Shown here in pieces: positions 63,898-64,000 of a stretch of DNA of 64,000 nucleotides. The stretch comes from Cryobacterium adonitolivorans (GTDB taxonomy: Bacteria > Actinomycetota > Actinomycetes > Actinomycetales > Microbacteriaceae). Below the pieces are notes generated by a model. That model made no database searches and was not told the DNA's origin. It saw only the letters and a list, made by a program, of their open reading frames with translations. The translations under genes were made by a program, and so were the position numbers. The stretch covers positions 99,549 through 163,548 of the forward strand of contig NZ_SOFL01000012.1 in assembly GCF_004402695.1 (NCBI RefSeq), read 5' to 3'. Position 1 is the first letter of the stretch, and each line of letters opens with the position of its first letter.

Positions 63898-64000
63898 GTG
63901 GATTCAACCGGTCGATGCAACACTGCCGTCTTGTTGGTCTGAGAGTAGCTGGTTCAGGGCTTCGCGGGGCGTGGCTGCGTCGAGTCGTTTTCGGGGGCGG
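63898..64000 (-). mobile_element. End of an IS30-family insertion sequence
   Basis: The element's terminus is near 63898, where the P1 copy stops and GTGGATTCAACCGGTCGATG begins; it extends past the window. The other terminus and a target duplication cannot be seen. Confidence 0.65.
63904..64000 (-). CDS. IS30-family transposase, C-terminal end (partial)
   Basis: The open frame entering from the right edge reads RPRKRLDAATPREALNQLLS, then DQQDGSVASTG and a stop. The (N)RPRKRL...TPREAL pattern is the C-terminal end of IS30 transposases. Only 31 residues are visible. Confidence 0.75.
   Translation of the reverse strand, partial: RPRKRLDAATPREALNQLLSDQQDGSVASTG

Overview
The window is high-GC actinobacterial chromosome, most likely Microbacteriaceae (Cryobacterium or a close relative is my guess). 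The reasons are mycothiol synthase MshD, a GlnR-type regulator, CarD, the SenX3/RegX3 pair, a SigK/RskA pair, DUF3048/DUF3263/DUF4032 proteins, many GTG starts and very GC-rich codons. Several gene orders match those I know from Mycobacterium: rlmB-cysS-ispDF-carD facing an LpqE-position lipoprotein, glnR next to mshD, and ppk next to a mutT1-type gene. Almost everything is housekeeping chromosome. The accessory signals are a decayed ClC channel gene, gene fragments near 42 kb, and the end of an IS30-type element at the right edge.

Layout. 1-6.4 kb: envelope proteins, cold-shock protein, MsrB, an acetyltransferase, a ClC chloride-channel pseudogene, a deaminase and tRNA-Thr. 6.5-10.3 kb: a DsbA-like thiol protein, a sugar-type ABC ATPase and a DUF4032 protein. 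10.6-15.7 kb: rlmB-cysS-ispDF-carD and a divergent lipoprotein. 15.8-32 kb: a phosphate-centred region with regX3-senX3, phoU, gpmA, ygfZ, glnR, mshD, ppk-mutT1 and pstSCAB. PHO-box-like direct repeats with 11-nt period lie upstream of ppk and pstS. 32-37 kb: pabC-like lyase, sigK-rskA, tRNA-Lys and small membrane proteins. 37.3-41.8 kb: a molybdopterin oxidoreductase with fdhD, a ThiF-like protein and a DUF6457 protein. 42-46.9 kb: cupin, an OhrR-type MarR regulator facing a small zinc-ribbon gene, a serine hydrolase and a DUF445 protein. 47-51.3 kb: divergent deoR-galM and galTK. 51.3-56 kb: an unknown gene, YbaK, gamma carbonic anhydrase and glyA-folD behind a ZTP riboswitch. 55.8-62.1 kb: a complete Mrp Na+/H+ antiporter operon with MrpA and MrpB fused. 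62.3-64 kb: an amino-acid permease and the IS30 end.

The least ordinary signal is in the intergenic DNA. It holds three families of long palindromes. P1 is exactly 68 bp in four complete copies and is built of four 15-nt boxes separated by CGGA/TCCG linkers. P2 is exactly 61 bp in six copies, with a constant 17-nt centre, arranged in near-tandem clusters. P3 is about 92 bp in two copies. Within each of P1 and P2 the length is fixed while the sequence drifts with pairing kept. A fifth P1 copy is broken near its centre by the IS30-type element.
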